A stretch of 7,755 nucleotides of DNA, taken from positions 1-7,755 of the forward strand of contig JASLHQ010000090.1 of assembly GCA_030152265.1 (NCBI GenBank), written 5' to 3'. The translations under genes were made by a program, and so were the position numbers. Origin of the DNA: Savagea sp. (GTDB lineage: Bacteria; Bacillota; Bacilli; Bacillales_A; Planococcaceae). Positions 1 through 6,219 of this stretch are shown here, one piece after another. Numbering within the stretch: the first letter of the stretch is position 1; each line of letters begins with the position of its first letter. The notes beneath the pieces are model-generated. The model worked only from the letters and a program-made list of their open reading frames with translations. It made no database searches and was not told the origin of the DNA.

Positions 1-108
1 GTGCGAGGCATAAGCGAACAATTCCCCGCTTCCCACGGCGCCATTCACGCAGTCGAAGCCGCAACCGGAAACCGATGGCTCGTCGACACATCGTGGATGA
101 ATGAGTAA
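1..108 (+). CDS. C-terminal fragment, possibly 2OG-Fe(II) oxygenase family
   Basis: The window opens inside a reading frame that ends at TAA 106-108, leaving 35 codons of the C-terminus. The tail contains a phenylalanine-proline pair, then His16, eight residues, and Arg25, followed by a hydrophobic run and Trp32. This His-x8-Arg spacing next to a hydrophobic strand and a late Trp resembles the end of prolyl-4-hydroxylase-like 2-oxoglutarate/Fe(II) dioxygenases, where the distal His binds iron and the Arg binds 2-oxoglutarate. That is pattern matching on a short fragment. The remaining metal ligands (HxD) would lie outside the window, and another family is possible. That the fragment is the end of a real gene rests on its position and lack of internal stops; base composition is somewhat more GC-rich than the operon that follows. 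It has no clear functional link to the ugp genes. Confidence 0.45.
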   Translation: MRGISEQFPASHGAIHAVEAATGNRWLVDTSWMNE

Positions 109-135
109 ACTTACAAACTATTAATAAAAGGACCA

Positions 136-163
136 TACTTCCTTTACAAAACATTGATAAGAT
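136..163 (+). promoter_or_regulatory. Weak candidate sigma-A promoter for the ugp operon
   Basis: TAAGAT at 158-163 matches the -10 consensus in four of six positions and is preceded by TG at 155-156, giving an extended -10. The corresponding -35 region (about 136-141) is poor. If used, transcription would start near 170, placing the whole hairpin at 195-261 inside the 5' leader of ugpB. No better promoter was seen between that hairpin and ugpB. This is a suggestion only. Confidence 0.25.
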
Positions 164-194
164 AAAAATACAAGTAAACAACTACTGGCGCGAC

Positions 195-261
195 AGAGAG
201 ACCACAAATCGCACGCTCCCTCGATGTATCGAGGCGAACGTGTCATTTGTGGTCTCTTTTT
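195..261 (+). terminator. Large intrinsic terminator or attenuator in the ugp leader, candidate GlpP target
   Basis: A perfect 13-bp stem pairs 197-209 with 245-257 (left arm AGAGACCACAAAT). A single C/C mismatch (210/244) follows, then 5 bp (211-215 with 239-243, one G-U), an asymmetric internal loop, and a 6-bp apical stem (219-224 with 229-234) closed by a TGTA loop. The 3' arm runs into a TTTTT tract at 257-261, so it has the form of a Rho-independent terminator. It sits about 88 nt after the upstream stop codon and 75 nt before the ugpB start. It could end the upstream gene, but the long gap, the lack of a good promoter after it and the glpP gene downstream of the operon make a leader attenuator plausible. 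The structure is seen; control by GlpP is inferred. Confidence 0.8.
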
Positions 262-337
262 GTTCGTCTTTTGAAAGGAGGATCGTCGGTACGCATCACG
301 CACACGATAAATATGTATAACTGAGGAGGAAATTGAA

Positions 338-1630
338 GTGAAACGATGGAGTATGATTGGCGCATTGCTGATGGCGTTATTCGTTCTAGGCGCTTGTGGC
401 GGAGATTCAAAAGGAAGCAAGGAACAAGCAGAAGGAAAAACAGTGATTGAATATTGGCATGTGAATGCTGAAACACAAGGTGGCCAAACAGTGGACGCTT
501 TAGTGAAAGAGTTTAATGAAACGAGCGATACGGTCGAAGTGATCGCTAAATACAACCCGGATATGTACAAAGGATTAATGCAAAATTTACAAGCGGAAGC
601 CGCATCAGGAAAAGCGCCTGCGGTTATCCAAGTCGGTTGGTCATTTTTAGACTATTTTTCGAACAACTTTGAATTTGTTTCACCTCAAACGATTATCGAC
701 CAACATTTTGAAGAAGATGCGACATTTTTAAGTGACCATTTTTTACCGAACGTCATGGATTTAGCGAAAAATGCAGAAGGTGTTCAAGTAGGAATTCCGT
801 ATTCATTAAGTTCACCGGTTTTATATATCAATCGTGACTTATTACGCGAAGCGGGTGTATCGGAAGAAGGTCCGAAAACGTGGCAAGAAGTACGAGAATT
901 TTCGAATACGATTCAACAAAAGACAGGAAAGCACGGATTTTACATGCAAGAACCTGCTGATAACTGGGCGACACAAGCGTTGTTGGAAAGTAATGGTGCA
1001 CGTATGTTAACGGACGGGAAAGCGACATTCGCTTCAGCAGAAGGCATTGAGGCGTATTCATTGCTTAGGTATATGGTCGTAAAAGATCAAACGGCTCTCC
1101 ACGTCCCTTGGGATCAAGGCGTACAAAGTTTTATTGATGGCAATGTAGCGATGGTGTACACGACAATTGCGCGTCGCATGCAAATTCAAGATAACGCACG
1201 TTTCGATGTCGCAACTGTACCGTCACCTACATGGGAAGGGAAAGAAGTGAGACTTCCTGCAGGAGGAGCGATGTTAGCGATCACAGCAAAAGAAGAAGAA
1301 CAGCAACGTGCAGCATGGGAATTTATGAAATTTTTATACAGTGTTGAATCCGTCGCTGCATGGACGGAAGGGACAGGATATGTTCCGCCACGTGAAGGCG
1401 TTGCGGAAGCTGAAAACGGATTGAAAACATTTTTAGAAGAAAACGAAATGATGAAAGCGGCCATTGATCAAATGGACGGTGTCGTTCCATGGACTTCTTT
1501 CCCAGGAGACGCTGGCTTACAAGCAGAGCAGTTGTTATTAGACGTTCGCGATCAAATATTAGGCGGTTCTGTAGACGTCGAAACAGGCTTGAAAGAAACA
1601 GAAGAACGCATTAATGAATTATTGAAATAA
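338..1630 (+). CDS. ugpB: ABC transporter substrate-binding lipoprotein, UgpB-like
   Basis: This is a 430-residue family 1/8 extracellular solute-binding protein, close in length to E. coli UgpB (G3P/glycerophosphodiester binding). The GTG start at 338 has a GGAGG site (325-329) 8 nt upstream. A lysine/arginine-led hydrophobic signal peptide ends in the lipobox LGAC, with Cys20 as the predicted lipidated residue, so the mature protein should sit on the outer face of the membrane. Family landmarks are EYWH (38-41), a GIPYSLSSPVLYIN segment (152-165) resembling the SSTPVLYYN segment of UgpB, the PAGGAM stretch (307-312), and TGYVPPR (346-352). It is the first gene of the operon and is followed by a stem-loop before ugpA. 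The region where E. coli UgpB has GLRLGN is here FPGDAGLQ (388-395) without arginine, so the exact ligand is uncertain: G3P, a glycerophosphodiester or a sugar. Confidence 0.82.
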   Translation: MKRWSMIGALLMALFVLGACGGDSKGSKEQAEGKTVIEYWHVNAETQGGQTVDALVKEFNETSDTVEVIAKYNPDMYKGLMQNLQAEAASGKAPAVIQVGWSFLDYFSNNFEFVSPQTIIDQHFEEDATFLSDHFLPNVMDLAKNAEGVQVGIPYSLSSPVLYINRDLLREAGVSEEGPKTWQEVREFSNTIQQKTGKHGFYMQEPADNWATQALLESNGARMLTDGKATFASAEGIEAYSLLRYMVVKDQTALHVPWDQGVQSFIDGNVAMVYTTIARRMQIQDNARFDVATVPSPTWEGKEVRLPAGGAMLAITAKEEEQQRAAWEFMKFLYSVESVAAWTEGTGYVPPREGVAEAENGLKTFLEENEMMKAAIDQMDGVVPWTSFPGDAGLQAEQLLLDVRDQILGGSVDVETGLKETEERINELLK

Positions 1631-1646
1631 GCAACGATAGGTTAAA

Positions 1647-1677
1647 CCTCCTTTCGCCGAAAGAGAGCGGAAGGAGG
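1647..1677 (+). promoter_or_regulatory. Intercistronic stem-loop between ugpB and ugpA
   Basis: An 11-bp hairpin pairs 1647-1657 (CCTCCTTTCGC) with 1667-1677 (GCGGAAGGAGG), with one U-G wobble and a 9-nt loop. No T-run follows, so it is unlikely to be a strong terminator. Its position directly after the binding-protein gene is typical of hairpins that protect the upstream mRNA and let the binding protein be made in excess over the permeases. The 3' arm contains GGAGG, which is sequestered in the stem. The real ugpA ribosome binding site lies just downstream, at 1685-1689. Confidence 0.65.
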
Positions 1678-1699
1678 AGATGTAGGAGGAGAGCGATTG

Positions 1700-2605
1700 A
1701 TGCATGTTTCGAAATGGGAAGGACGACGATCTTATGAGCAGTGGAAAGCGTATGGCTTATTATTTCCGTCTCTCATCATTTTTGCTTTATTTATGATTTG
1801 GCCTTTTTTCTATACGATTTATTTAAGTTTTTTTGATTGGAATATGGTCGCACCGACGAAAACATTTGTAGGATTTCAAAATTATGTAGATGTACTGACG
1901 GATCCCATCACGTACAAAGTGTTGCGGAATACGTTGTTTTATATCGTGCTTTTATTGGCGATGAACTTAGTCGTTCCATACATTTTCGCATTCGTTCTCG
2001 ATCTCGTCTTACATCGGTGGAAAGGGTTTTATAAAGGGGCGATATTTTTACCCTCTGTCATCTCACTCGTCGTCGGTTCGATTTTGTTTATGTGGTTGTT
2101 AAATCCAGTATCTGGTCCGGTGGCCATCGTACTCGGAGCGTTCGGAATTACGATGCCTGTATGGAGTAAGTTGGACGGTTGGGTCATCGTCGGCTTAAGT
2201 CTCATCACGTCATGGAAAGTATTCGGCTACAATTTCATCGTTTTATATGCGGCCGTTAACGGGATTTCCCGTGAAGTGATCGAAGCGGCAAAATTAGATG
2301 GCGTCCCGTTATGGCGCATTTTCGTTCAAATTGTCTTGCCATTAAGTGGCGCGACCGGGATTTACGTGCTCATCATTACGATCGTGCAAGGACTGCAATA
2401 CGTATTTACACCGATTAAAGTTCTCACGCAAGGTGGGCCTTATTACGGTAGTGCGAATTTAATTTATCAAGCGTATCACGAAGCATTCGTATTATATCGG
2501 ACAGGGCATTCTGCAGCGTTATCCATTTTAACGATGTTCATCTTCTTTATTTTATTATGGCTCGAATTTAAGTTCGTGGAACGGGGGATTCATTATGCAA
2601 ACTAA
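1700..2605 (+). CDS. ugpA: ABC transporter permease, UgpA-like (MalF-type)
   Basis: This is a membrane permease of about 301 residues, near the length of E. coli UgpA. Six hydrophobic segments are visible: near the N-terminus (LLFPSLIIFALFMIWPFF), around NTLFYIVLLLAMNLVVPY, LPSVISLVVGSILFMWLL, GWVIVGLSLITSW, GIYVLIITIVQG, and the C-terminal SILTMFIFFILLWL. The cytoplasmic EAA loop, EAAKLDG at residues 195-201 followed by IVLPL, is intact and would dock on UgpC. Together with UgpE it forms the transmembrane channel. ATG 1700 was chosen; TTG 1697 directly before it is an equally possible start, with the GGAGG site (1685-1689) 10 or 7 nt away. The 3' end overlaps ugpE by 11 nt, which suggests translational coupling. 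Confidence 0.88.
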   Translation: MHVSKWEGRRSYEQWKAYGLLFPSLIIFALFMIWPFFYTIYLSFFDWNMVAPTKTFVGFQNYVDVLTDPITYKVLRNTLFYIVLLLAMNLVVPYIFAFVLDLVLHRWKGFYKGAIFLPSVISLVVGSILFMWLLNPVSGPVAIVLGAFGITMPVWSKLDGWVIVGLSLITSWKVFGYNFIVLYAAVNGISREVIEAAKLDGVPLWRIFVQIVLPLSGATGIYVLIITIVQGLQYVFTPIKVLTQGGPYYGSANLIYQAYHEAFVLYRTGHSAALSILTMFIFFILLWLEFKFVERGIHYAN

Positions 2606-3419
2606 GTGGAGGTACACCATACCTTGGCATATCGTTTTCTTATTGTTCATTACGACTTTATTATTTCCGATATTGTTTGCGATCGGTTCATCTTTTCGTC
2701 CGTTAGAGGAAGCGTACAATGATGTGTTAAATTTTATTCCGTGGAATCCTACGTTGGAAAACTACCGCATCTTTTTCGGCAGTATGGATGTTATTCGGAT
2801 TACATTCAATACATTTTTAATCGCATCGTGTGTCACGTTATTTAAAGTGTGCACGTCTTTTTTAGCAGCGTATGCGTTCGTCTTTTTAAAGTTTAAAGGA
2901 AAAGATGTGTTGTACTTTTTATTTATCGCTACGATTTTCATTCCGTTTTCGGTGACGATGATTCCGAACTATTTAGTCATTTCGGATATCGGATTGTCTG
3001 ACCATTTAGTGGGAGTTATGTTGCCTCAATTAGCGGATGCGATCGGGATCTTTTTATTACATCAGTCGATGCGAACGATTCCGATGTCTCTAATTGAAGT
3101 TGCACGCCTCGATAATTTATCTCACCGCCGCATTATGAAAGATATCGTGTTACCACTCGTCAAGCCAGCCGTGACGTCGACGAGCATTTGGTTTTTCATT
3201 TTGTCTTGGAATGAATACGTCTGGCCTGTTTTAATGTTGAAGTCGGTCGAGCAATATACGTTACCGCTCGCTTTGCAAATGTATATGAGTTCAGAAGGAG
3301 GCACGCACTTTACAGTCGCTATGGCGGTCGCTGTCGTGACGATGATTATTCCTCTTTTATTATATTTAACGTTTCAAAAATATATCATCGGTACGTTTAC
3401 ATCGTCCGGAATTAAATAA
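2595..3419 (+). CDS. ugpE: ABC transporter permease, UgpE-like (MalG-type)
   Basis: This is a 274-residue second permease of the importer, similar in length to E. coli UgpE. It has an N-terminal hydrophobic segment (WHIVFLLFITTLLFPILFAIGSS region), further segments around 66-98, 105-128 and 136-156, then the EAA loop and hydrophobic segments near 192-213 and 238-262. The EAA-type loop reads EVARLDN at 168-174, followed by DIVLPL. The usually conserved glycine of this loop (EAAxxDG) is asparagine here, while UgpA keeps it. The ATG lies inside the end of ugpA, preceded by a GGGGGA stretch, so translation is probably coupled. The family assignment is secure from sequence and order; the substrate is inherited from the operon context. 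Confidence 0.87.
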   Translation: MQTKWRYTIPWHIVFLLFITTLLFPILFAIGSSFRPLEEAYNDVLNFIPWNPTLENYRIFFGSMDVIRITFNTFLIASCVTLFKVCTSFLAAYAFVFLKFKGKDVLYFLFIATIFIPFSVTMIPNYLVISDIGLSDHLVGVMLPQLADAIGIFLLHQSMRTIPMSLIEVARLDNLSHRRIMKDIVLPLVKPAVTSTSIWFFILSWNEYVWPVLMLKSVEQYTLPLALQMYMSSEGGTHFTVAMAVAVVTMIIPLLLYLTFQKYIIGTFTSSGIK

Positions 3420-3434
3420 GATGAGGTGATGCAC

Positions 3435-4541
3435 GTGAATAAAGAAATTCGCTTTGATGAAGTGAGTAAATCATACGGAGAAACAGAAGTTGTAAAATCT
3501 TTAAATTTCACGATACGAGAAGGAGAACGGCTTATATTACTTGGGCCTTCCGGATGCGGAAAATCTACAACATTACGGATGATTGCGGGGCTCGAACCGT
3601 TGACGACGGGGGATTTATATATGGGTGGCGAGCGTGTCAATGATGTGCCGAGCGGGCAGCGTGATATTGCGATGGTGTTTCAAAACTATGCGCTCTATCC
3701 TCATATGACCGTTTGGCAAAACATTACGTACGGATTGCGCGTTCAACGTGTGCCGAAAGACGAAGTGAAAAAACGAGCAAATGAAGCGGTGCGCATGTTG
3801 AAATTAGAAGGATATGAAGATCGTTTGCCGAAAGATTTATCAGGCGGACAACGGCAACGTGTCGCATTAGCTCGAGCGATCGTCAAGCAAAGCCAATATT
3901 TTTTACTCGATGAACCTTTGTCGAATTTGGACGCGAAGTTGCGAGCGACTGCGAGAAAGGAGCTCGTCAATATTCATGAAGCGTATCGTCAAACATTCGT
4001 CTACGTTACGCACGATCAAGTGGAAGCGATGACGGTAGGGGAACGAATTGCCCTTATGTATGAAGGGCAATTGCAAATGTTAGATACACCAGAGCGAGTG
4101 TACCATCAGCCGCGCAACATCTTTACCGCTACGTTTATCGGGTCGCCTCCGATGAATGTCATCGACGTGAGCATCATTGACGACGTCATCCAAGTAGAAA
4201 AGCAACGACTCCCTCTTCCGTTAGCGTGGCGACGTCATTTGGCGGGAATATCTCAAAAGCGACTCACTTTCGGCGTGCGTCCGGAACATCTTTCGATTGA
4301 TAAAGAACAGAAGGAACATGCGTTATGTGGCACGGTGAAATATGTGGAAAATCACGGCGATACATACGCGGTTTATGTCGACATTGCGGGTGTGGAATGG
4401 ATCGCTTTACATGAGTACCGAAATTGGACGCAAGGTGAGACGGTTTATTTAACGACGGAATCAAAACGAATGCACTTTTTTGACCGAGAGACGACATTAT
4501 CCCTCGGTTACCCTACACATTTTTTAGAGGAGGAACAATAA
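3435..4541 (+). CDS. ugpC: ABC transporter ATP-binding protein, UgpC/MsmK-like
   Basis: This is the 368-residue ATPase subunit powering the importer. Numbering from the GTG at 3435: Walker A GPSGCGKST at 37-45, Q-loop VFQNYALYP at 81-89, signature LSGGQRQRVA at 135-144, Walker B FLLDEP at 156-161 with a LSNLDAKLR D-loop, and H-loop THD at 192-194. A C-terminal TOBE/OB domain of about 130 residues carries the FGVRPEH motif usual for the MalK/UgpC/MsmK group. GTG 3435 was chosen because GAGGTGAT at 3424-3431 is a strong Shine-Dalgarno 8 nt upstream. The in-frame GTG 3426 and ATG 3429 lie inside that site and are unlikely starts. The TAA overlaps the ATG of the next gene by one base. Some MsmK-type ATPases serve several importers, but operon position suggests this one is dedicated. 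Confidence 0.88.
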   Translation: MNKEIRFDEVSKSYGETEVVKSLNFTIREGERLILLGPSGCGKSTTLRMIAGLEPLTTGDLYMGGERVNDVPSGQRDIAMVFQNYALYPHMTVWQNITYGLRVQRVPKDEVKKRANEAVRMLKLEGYEDRLPKDLSGGQRQRVALARAIVKQSQYFLLDEPLSNLDAKLRATARKELVNIHEAYRQTFVYVTHDQVEAMTVGERIALMYEGQLQMLDTPERVYHQPRNIFTATFIGSPPMNVIDVSIIDDVIQVEKQRLPLPLAWRRHLAGISQKRLTFGVRPEHLSIDKEQKEHALCGTVKYVENHGDTYAVYVDIAGVEWIALHEYRNWTQGETVYLTTESKRMHFFDRETTLSLGYPTHFLEEEQ

Positions 4542-5338
4542 TGACAATCGCTTATTCACAACTCATTACATTATCGCAGCCAATTGTAGCGAGTATTCAA
4601 GCATTAATAGAAGCAGGTGCCGAGTCGATTGAGCTCATGATCGACGGCCCAGAATGGGAAAATATAAAAGAAGAATGGGAGTCACTCATTCAACAATTGC
4701 GCGCTTTCGATGTGGCATATTCCGTTCATCCACCCGCATGGGATATTAATATGACGAGCGAGAACCGAGAGACGCGCAATACAGCGATTCGTGAGTATGA
4801 AAGGTCAATTCGTTTCGCTCATGCGATTGGCGCAGAACATGTCGTCATTCATCCTGGCTTTACATTTTCTCCTGTTTTTTCGAAAGAAGTGGCGAAGGAG
4901 CGTGCGAAAGAAGGAATAGAGCAACTATGTGAAGTAGCACGACCTCTCGGCATTACGCTCGGCATTGAAAACGTCGGCTATAACGGTTCTTCTTTATTTA
5001 CACAAGCGGAATATGTGCAATTTGTAAAAACACTCGATCCATGCGCTTCTTACTTAATCGATACGGGACATGCGCATTTAAATGATTGGGATATTCCAGC
5101 TCTCCTTCGTGAAACGTCAGATCGACTCGTTGCGTTACACGTACACGATAATGACCAAACAGGAGACGATCATTGGCGTATCGGGCACGGTACGATTCCT
5201 TGGGAAGCGGTATGGGACGAGCTCGTTCAGTTAAACAATAACAGCACCGTCATTTTAGAATATGCGCCCGGCACACCGCTTCATGCTTTGAAAGAAGATG
5301 AACAACGTTGGCGATCAGCCTTAAATGAACGTCAATAA
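4541..5338 (+). CDS. Sugar-phosphate isomerase/epimerase-like TIM-barrel metalloprotein (AP endonuclease 2 superfamily)
   Basis: This 265-residue cytoplasmic protein has the xylose-isomerase-like/AP-endonuclease-2 TIM-barrel pattern. A substrate/metal pocket is spread over the strand ends: His63 (SVHPPAW), His104 (VIHPG), Glu143 (GIENVG), Asp174/His177 (DTGHAH), His200/His202/Asp203 (HVHDND), His211 and His216 (HWRIGHGTIPW), and Glu240 (ILEY). The Glu-Asp-His-Glu set matches the divalent-metal site of this superfamily. Members include sugar and hydroxypyruvate isomerases, epimerases and endonuclease IV-type phosphodiesterases, so the reaction cannot be read directly. Starting at the ugpC stop (1-nt overlap, GGAGG 7 nt upstream) and preceding a phosphatase, it probably processes the imported solute. 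Hydrolysis of a glycerophosphodiester, replacing UgpQ, is an inferred possibility; isomerisation of a sugar phosphate is the conventional alternative. Confidence 0.8.
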   Translation: MTIAYSQLITLSQPIVASIQALIEAGAESIELMIDGPEWENIKEEWESLIQQLRAFDVAYSVHPPAWDINMTSENRETRNTAIREYERSIRFAHAIGAEHVVIHPGFTFSPVFSKEVAKERAKEGIEQLCEVARPLGITLGIENVGYNGSSLFTQAEYVQFVKTLDPCASYLIDTGHAHLNDWDIPALLRETSDRLVALHVHDNDQTGDDHWRIGHGTIPWEAVWDELVQLNNNSTVILEYAPGTPLHALKEDEQRWRSALNERQ

Positions 5339-5347
5339 GGAGGGCGT

Positions 5348-6127
5348 ATGACGACATTCGATCAATTTGATGCCTATTGTTTCGATTTAGACGGTACAAT
5401 ATATGTTGGGGATCGATTATTGCCAGGCGTAAAGGAAGTGATTGAGACGTTGCGAGCACACGATAAGCGAGTACTGTTTATAACGAATGCCCCGACAAAA
5501 ACGAGGAAGCATTGTCAACTCGTCCTCGCTCAATTTGGGATAGAAGCGCCGCTTTGCGATATTATGACCGCTTCTTATGTCGCTGCTTGCTATTTTCGGG
5601 ACATTGAACCAGAAGGGCGTGTATTTCTCGTCGGAGAAGCACCGCTACGAGAAGAGTGCGAAGCGCAAAACGTCTCGCTCACAACGAATCCGAAAGAAGC
5701 GACACATGTTCTCGTCGGATTAGATCGTAAGTTCACCTATACCACTTTAAACGAAGCGATGGAAGCGGTAAGAGGTGGCGCTCGTTTAGTCGCAACGAAT
5801 CCTGACGTCGCTTGTCCTGTCGAGACAGGGTTTATCGCCGATACGTATGCGCTCGCGAGTGCAATCGCAACGGCGAGTGAAGTAGAAGTGGCACAAGTAG
5901 TTGGAAAACCTTCATCTTATTATGTGACCCATCTACGTGCAATGTTAGGTGAAAACAGTCGAGCTATCATTATCGGCGATCGTTTAGAAACTGATATTGC
6001 GATGGGATTGCAACACGATATTCCGACTTGTCTCGTCTTAACAGGAGCTTCTCAACGTCAAGATATCATTCGAACGAATATTCAACCGACTTATATCATT
6101 GAAACGATGCATCAATTATTAACATAA
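5348..6127 (+). CDS. HAD-IIA family phosphatase (NagD/AraL/PGP type)
   Basis: This 259-residue protein has the four haloacid dehalogenase motifs. Motif I is FDLDGT with the nucleophile Asp13 and acid/base Asp15, motif II is FITN (Thr46), the motif III lysine is in VVGKPS (Lys187), and motif IV is GDRLETD (Asp211, Asp216). The long C2 cap between motifs II and III, with VGLDRKFTY and ATNPD, places it in subfamily IIA. Known members dephosphorylate small phosphate esters: NagD, AraL, PLP phosphatase, and G3P or phosphoglycolate phosphatases such as mammalian PGP and mycobacterial Rv1692. Next to an Ugp-type importer and glpP, G3P phosphatase is a reasonable inference. GGAGG (5339-5343) begins just after the stop codon of the TIM-barrel gene and lies only 4 nt before the ATG, so initiation may depend on coupling. 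It is the last gene before a terminator. Confidence 0.82.
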   Translation: MTTFDQFDAYCFDLDGTIYVGDRLLPGVKEVIETLRAHDKRVLFITNAPTKTRKHCQLVLAQFGIEAPLCDIMTASYVAACYFRDIEPEGRVFLVGEAPLREECEAQNVSLTTNPKEATHVLVGLDRKFTYTTLNEAMEAVRGGARLVATNPDVACPVETGFIADTYALASAIATASEVEVAQVVGKPSSYYVTHLRAMLGENSRAIIIGDRLETDIAMGLQHDIPTCLVLTGASQRQDIIRTNIQPTYIIETMHQLLT

Positions 6128-6142
6128 ACTTAACCTTTTATT

Positions 6143-6175
6143 AACCGTTTAGCCCTTGTTGCTAAACGGTTCTTT
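6143..6175 (+). terminator. Terminator-like hairpin after the ugp operon
   Basis: AACCGTTTAGC (6143-6153) pairs perfectly with 6161-6171 over 11 bp around a 7-nt loop, followed by the short T-rich tail CTTTC. It lies 15 nt after the phosphatase stop codon, a good place for the operon end. The weak tail suggests partial rather than complete termination, so some read-through into glpP is possible. Confidence 0.65.
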
Positions 6176-6219
6176 CATGCACACTGAAAGAATAGAAGAG
6201 AACAAATAGGAGGAAAACA

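Noticed and set aside
109..200. A CcpA cre site upstream of the ugp operon
   Set aside because: No stretch matched the cre consensus well enough to report.
262..337. A promoter between the leader hairpin and ugpB
   Set aside because: TTGAAA at 271-276 has no matching -10 at 16-18 nt, and TATAAC at 316-321 has no -35, so neither forms a convincing promoter.
121..570. Long open frame on the minus strand across the ugp leader and ugpB start
   Set aside because: It has no plausible ribosome binding site or family resemblance and overlaps the well-supported ugpB and leader hairpin.
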